Assembly (NCBI RefSeq): GCF_025215155.1
Contig: NZ_JALHAM010000116.1
DNA: 64,000 nucleotides
Source of the DNA: Dryocola clanedunensis
GTDB taxonomy: Bacteria; Pseudomonadota; Gammaproteobacteria; Enterobacterales; Enterobacteriaceae
Direction: 5' to 3' (one strand)
Each line of letters begins with the position of its first letter. Positions within the stretch are counted from its first letter, which is position 1. Position numbers and translations under genes: made by a program. Positions 60,596 through 64,000 of the stretch are shown here, piece after piece. Below the pieces are notes generated by a model. It made no database searches, was not told the origin of the DNA, and saw only the letters and a list, made by a program, of their open reading frames with translations.

Positions 60596-62659
60596 TTATG
60601 CCTTCGCGATGCTCCACGGTTTCTCTGAACCGCCGCAGTTCAGGTCCGGCTGGTCGCCTTGCGTCCAGTAGTTGGCGGTATAGTTTTGGCCTTTCCAGCT
60701 AACCGTTTCGAAGACGCCCCAGGTCTGACCATAAACAGTTTCTGCGTTCCATTGAGGATATTCAGAGTCATCATTATCTGGCTCAGGATCTGGAGTAGGT
60801 TCCGGGTCTGGCTCCGGCGTTGGGTCCGGAATGGGATCGACGTCAGGCGTGATAGCAGGCACAACGGTCAGTTCATAACGCTGCTGGGTGGAAGGTTCAC
60901 CCTGGCTGTCGCGAACAAACAGCGTGAACTGGAAGCGGGTTTCTTCCGTCACCACCGGCACGCTGAATTCGATGAGCGCAGCGGTTTTATCCGCAACGGT
61001 GATGGCCGCAGGCACGCCCCAGCTGTAGGTCAGCGCGTCGTTATCTTCGTCGCTTGAGCCTTTACCCGAAAGCTGAACGGTAGAGCCCCCAACAATATTC
61101 ATCGCGATTTTGGCGACTGGCGCATGGTTAACAACGGGCACTGGCACGTCGTCAGCGTCATCGTCGCCGGTAATATTGATGCCTTCAAAATAGAACGGCT
61201 GCATATCAACAACTTCATCCACAATTTCACAGCCCAGGCCTTCGCGAGCCGCGTTGACCAGCACGCCGTTATCCTGATCGATAGTCCAGGTAAACAGGCC
61301 GCCAAGGTTACGGCTGGCAGCATAGGCCCCCTTCGCCTTAACGGAACGTGGCGTATCCAGAGACAGGTAGAGTTTGCTTTGCGGATTAAACAGGTAGTCC
61401 GCATCGGCCACTTTATCGGTGTAAACGTTGAAGCCGTTGCGACCGCGCTGATTCTCAAGATCAAGGTAGTTATAAATGGTGTCGTACCATTCCGTACAGC
61501 CGGACTCAAAGGTACCGGTGGTGGTGCCAGTGCCCGCTGAATAGCTGCCTTTCAGCGGAGAGAAGGACTCAATTTCAGCGTTGCGGGCATTACGTGAATA
61601 GGCGGCGTAACCGATATTAATACGGTCAGCAGGGAAGCCTTCGGCAATCAGGTAATCCACCACCGAATCGATACCCCAGCCATCCTTAACCAGCGCTTTC
61701 AGGTTAGTGTGATGAGTCAGAGTCTCAGCCCACGGCGTACCGAAGAAGTCATAGGTCATGACGTTAATGCCGTATAAGCCGGCGTCCAGCAGCGCCTTCA
61801 CGTTTGAATAGCCAAGGATCTCAACGACCGCAGAGCTGGCAATCGAAATTTTTACATCGCTACGGTTAATCGCCTTCAGCTCTTTTTTCAGCTCCTTAAT
61901 CAACAGAGCGTAGTTAGCGCCGTCTTCCGGGCCAAACGGGTTATTGTTTCCCGCGTCATTTGGGTATTCCCAGTCGATATCCACTTCGCTGAACATCGGG
62001 AATTGTTTGAAGAGCTTAGCGACACCTTTCGCAAAGGTGGAACGGCTGGAGGCGTTGGCGGACATATTATGGAAACCATTACTCATGGTCCAGCCACCGA
62101 TGCTCATCGATAAGGCCAGCTCGTGGCCCTGTTGCTTCGCGACCTGCTGCAGGTTACGCAGCCCACCCACCAGGCCTTTTGACTGTGCCTGGGTGACGGT
62201 AGCAGGATTAATGTCTACCCAGCCCGCGTCAACGTTACAGTTAGTGCTGGACTGAAAATCGCCCCACGGGTCGAGGAAAGTCGGCTCGTCGGTGACTTTA
62301 TTTGTCTGGGAGGCGGCATTTTCAATCGTATATTGTTTTTCGCCTTTATCACCGACTACGCCAAGGAAACCGACAATGATTTTGTCATAGGCCGTCGGAG
62401 AAACATTGGCGAGGTCAAAACCGCGACCGCGTCCGGCAGGAAGATCGTTATTTTGTAAACGGCCATCATATTGAGACCAGTCAGTAAAGTAACCGAATAC
62501 CTTAGGTTTTCCTGCTGTATTATATTTGTTGTAGACATAATTCTGTACTCGGGCAGAAGTATAGCTGTATTTTTCGACTTCCACCGCGGGGTTGAATCCA
62601 TCCGCAGCATTACTTATTTCAGTATAGCCGTCGCCTTTAATTAATTTGCTCGCAGTCAT
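60596..62659 (-). CDS. GH18 chitinase without signal peptide, with PKD-like and chitin-binding domains
   Basis: 687 residues. The GH18 barrel spans about residues 52-480: SxGG motif LSMSIGGW (183-190) and catalytic DxDxE motif SEVDIDWEYP with Glu231 as acid. A PKD/Ig-like domain (about 515-605, from NHAPVAKIAMNIVGG) follows, then a Pro/Asp/Glu linker (PDPTPEPDPEPTPDPEP) and a C-terminal CBM5/12-type chitin-binding module (WNAETVYGQTW...YTANYWTQGDQP). The N-terminus, MTASKLIKGDGYTEISNA, is hydrophilic and has no signal peptide. Start ATG follows AAAGGAC. Signal-less chitinases of this type in Serratia and Yersinia leave the cell through a phage-like holin/endolysin (type 10) system, and a muramidase gene follows at 63536. 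Confidence 0.88.
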   Translation of the reverse strand: MTASKLIKGDGYTEISNAADGFNPAVEVEKYSYTSARVQNYVYNKYNTAGKPKVFGYFTDWSQYDGRLQNNDLPAGRGRGFDLANVSPTAYDKIIVGFLGVVGDKGEKQYTIENAASQTNKVTDEPTFLDPWGDFQSSTNCNVDAGWVDINPATVTQAQSKGLVGGLRNLQQVAKQQGHELALSMSIGGWTMSNGFHNMSANASSRSTFAKGVAKLFKQFPMFSEVDIDWEYPNDAGNNNPFGPEDGANYALLIKELKKELKAINRSDVKISIASSAVVEILGYSNVKALLDAGLYGINVMTYDFFGTPWAETLTHHTNLKALVKDGWGIDSVVDYLIAEGFPADRINIGYAAYSRNARNAEIESFSPLKGSYSAGTGTTTGTFESGCTEWYDTIYNYLDLENQRGRNGFNVYTDKVADADYLFNPQSKLYLSLDTPRSVKAKGAYAASRNLGGLFTWTIDQDNGVLVNAAREGLGCEIVDEVVDMQPFYFEGINITGDDDADDVPVPVVNHAPVAKIAMNIVGGSTVQLSGKGSSDEDNDALTYSWGVPAAITVADKTAALIEFSVPVVTEETRFQFTLFVRDSQGEPSTQQRYELTVVPAITPDVDPIPDPTPEPDPEPTPDPEPDNDDSEYPQWNAETVYGQTWGVFETVSWKGQNYTANYWTQGDQPDLNCGGSEKPWSIAKA

Positions 62660-63066
62660 TATATTTGTCCTTTAGTTTTTAATATGCGACTGATTGCCGC
62701 GATGAACATGTTGTCCGTAACCTGCTGTTCAGACAAATCATCCTGACTCATTCCTTCTCATTTACCTTATTGATGAAAAATCCATACATTAAAAAAGATA
62801 AATAAGTTTTTAAAAAGTCATCATTTTGATCTATCGCCCTTCCAGGGGGGCAATGCAAAGAAGACGAGGGAGATAACATTAAGCGACATTTAATTAGGAA
62901 TTAAATGCCATTTTACTTACCATAATATTTGCCAGGTACGTCACTAAAAAGACACGTTCATCCTTATTTACTAAATGCAGGTATAGATTAATCCCACCCT
63001 CATTATTAATATCCAGTCTCTCGACAAAAAATGCCAACACGTTCTGATAATAGTCAGGTGTATCTA
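62660..63066. other. AT-rich divergent promoter region chitinase/regulator
   Basis: A 407-base gap without a gene, notably A/T-rich compared with the core regions. It should hold the promoters of the chitinase (leftward) and of the regulator (rightward). I saw no clear palindromic operator or intrinsic terminator. Confidence 0.5.
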
Positions 63067-63514
63067 ATGAAATGTTATCTAATCAATCATAGCTGTATCT
63101 ATAACGAAGATAAAAATGAACTTAAAATGGCAGACAACTCATGTATTGTAAAAATGACATCGATGCGCTGCCGCTGCCTTAGCTATATTATTTCCCATGC
63201 CGAAAACGGCATTATTGAAAAAGAGGAGTTGGCCACTGAACTATGGGGAAGCAGGGGGCAATTTGTCAGCGATGCTGAATTTGACCCAGATTCTCTATTT
63301 AATTCGTCGCGATCTAAAGTCGCTTGGCATAACTGACCTTTTCGTCACGGTTCCCCGCCAGGGAATTAAAGTTAACGATAATATCAGTATTGAGTCCATG
63401 GCCGAGAATAAAAGGCCCACCCTGCATATAACACGCTGGCAGGTCTTGTTTGTTGTCATGCTGGCAATGACGCTGCTGTCCCTGTGCAGCGTCATTGAAA
63501 TTACCTTATTTTAA
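63067..63514 (+). pseudogene. ToxR/CadC-like winged-helix membrane regulator, frameshifted
   Basis: The first frame from ATG 63067 (AGGTG site upstream) encodes the start of a winged-helix DNA-binding domain: MTSMRCRCLSYIISHAEN ... ATELWGSRGQFVSDA. It then continues with unrelated residues. The next frame supplies the expected remainder: NLTQILYLIRRDLKSLGI, VTVPRQGIKV, and a C-terminal transmembrane helix (WQVLFVVMLAMTLLSLCSVI). Removing one base near 63277 joins them into a 148-residue protein. It would be a one-membrane-span regulator of the ToxR type, as found beside chitinase/toxin export loci. It is either inactive or the sequence has a one-base error; programmed frameshifting is less likely. 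Confidence 0.75.
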
Positions 63515-63535
63515 AAACGTGAATGGAAGGTCAAC

Positions 63536-63874
63536 ATGAATAATCCTGTCATAGACGGCATCTTTATGAAAGAAGGTGGCTACGTAAACAACCCTGCAGA
63601 TAAGGGCGGCCCTACAAACTGGGGGATTACCGAGGCTGTTGCGCGCGCCCATGGTTTTAAAGGTGATATGCAAGACCTCACCCGCGACGAGGCGTATAGC
63701 ATCATTGAAGAGGACTACTGGCTTAGGCCTGGTTTGGATAAGCTTTCGCAGATTTCCATCCCCGTCGCATTTAAGCTGTGCGATACGGCGGTGCATATTG
63801 GCCCCAATTACCCAGGGCGCTGGCTGCAGCAGTGGCTCAACTTATTTAATCAACGGCAAAAGCACTACCCGGAT
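63536..63874 (+). pseudogene. GH108 muramidase (endolysin-like), 3' end cut off by IS
   Basis: 113 residues of a Glyco_hydro_108 N-acetylmuramidase: catalytic Glu13 in FMKEGGYVNNPADKGG, then TNWGITEAVARAHGF, LTRDEAYSIIEEDYW and PVAFKLCDTAVHIGP. The homology stops at HYPD (63874), exactly where an IS3-type end begins; the frame then runs 36 codons into IS sequence to 63985. The peptidoglycan-binding C-terminal part is missing here and may continue beyond the IS outside the window. Such muramidases are the endolysins of type 10 chitinase/toxin export systems; prophage origin is the alternative. Confidence 0.82.
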
Positions 63875-64000
63875 TGTAGTGGTCAACAAAAACTGGCCAC
63901 CACTTTAGAGTTTTTCCAGTATCGATTTTCCGATTCGTTGGGGGGTAACCCGCCGTTATATTCATGCGGCCTGAGCGCGCTGTAATACCCAACGATATAA
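63875..64000. mobile_element. IS3-family insertion sequence, one end only
   Basis: The element begins TGTAGTGGTCAACAAAAACT at 63875, a TG-starting terminal repeat followed by the transposase stop eight bases in. It interrupts the muramidase gene and continues past the window end, so the other end and the target duplication are not visible. Confidence 0.82.
63883..64000 (-). CDS. IS3-family transposase OrfB, C-terminal end (partial)
   Basis: Read leftward, the last 38 codons give YYSALRPHEYNGGLPPNESE followed by NRYWKNSKVVASFC and TGA. The RPHxYNGGLxPxESExxYW signature is the C-terminus of IS3-family OrfB (rve/DDE) transposases. The rest lies outside the window. Confidence 0.85.
   Translation of the reverse strand, partial: YIVGYYSALRPHEYNGGLPPNESENRYWKNSKVVASFC

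Noticed and set aside
63197..63514. A separate small membrane protein in the second regulator frame
   Set aside because: Its first ~25 residues are out-of-frame translation of the winged helix and the useful part begins exactly where the first frame loses homology, so one frameshifted gene explains both.
63536..63985. Muramidase as part of a prophage
   Set aside because: No tail, head, integrase or other phage genes are visible, and the neighbours are a chitinase and a ToxR-like regulator; still possible if phage genes lie beyond the window.
1..64000. tRNA, rRNA or CRISPR arrays
   Set aside because: I found no cloverleaf-like tRNA sequence, rRNA segment or regularly spaced repeat array anywhere in the window.

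Overview
The window is chromosomal DNA of an enterobacterium in the Enterobacteriaceae (Escherichia/Klebsiella/Enterobacter/Cedecea-like). I infer this from recalled protein similarity and from gene order. The order sgrR-thiBPQ-yabI-araC-araBAD-polB-rapA-rluA-djlA-lptD-surA-pdxA-rsmA-apaGH-folA-kefCF-carBA-dapB ... rihC ... ispH-fkpB-lspA-ileS-ribF-rpsT-nhaR-nhaA is the early part of the E. coli K-12 map. Many proteins keep the exact E. coli length (AraA, AraD, RapA, RluA, RsmA, LptD, DapB, IleS, S20). I cannot fix the genus.

Core, 1-33091: the 3' end of sgrR; the thiamine ABC transporter behind a TPP riboswitch; yabI; the divergent araC/araBAD arabinose regulon with recognisable CRP, araI1 and araI2 sites; polB with an SOS box; the rapA-rluA pair; djlA; the envelope/cofactor/ribosome string lptD-surA-pdxA-rsmA-apaG-apaH; folA; kefC-kefF; a small YgdI/YgdR-type lipoprotein; and carAB, which faces the same way as dapB. 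The cai/fix genes that lie between kef and car in E. coli are absent.

Accessory region, 33244-51741: the ispH-rihC-dapB segment of E. coli is expanded on both sides of rihC. On the dapB side are a LacI-family regulator, a mannose-family PTS operon (phosphomannose-isomerase-like enzyme, IIA, IIB, IIC, IID), an AT-rich orphan GT25 glycosyltransferase, and a translationally coupled pair of cupin phosphoglucose-isomerase homologues. The PTS operon and the cupin pair carry the same palindromic operator (GGTTAATCGATTAACC), so they look like one regulon that imports a hexose as its phosphate and isomerises it. On the ispH side is a nine-gene, GntR-regulated cluster. It encodes a sugar dehydrogenase (SDR), a lactonase, an IlvD/Edd dehydratase, a DHDPS-family lyase, a 2-keto-3-deoxygalactonate kinase/aldolase pair and two MFS transporters, which together can make up an oxidative (De Ley-Doudoroff/Weimberg-like) aldose pathway. 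One of its transporters appears to have lost a transmembrane helix.

Core again, 51818-60356: ispH, fkpB, lspA, ileS and ribF form one leftward operon; rpsT is divergent from it; then nhaR and nhaA.

Right end, 60596-64000: a chitinase without a signal peptide, a frameshifted ToxR/CadC-like membrane winged-helix regulator, and a GH108 muramidase gene cut by an IS3-family element that runs off the window. This looks like a decaying holin/endolysin-type (type 10) chitinase export locus inserted next to nhaA.
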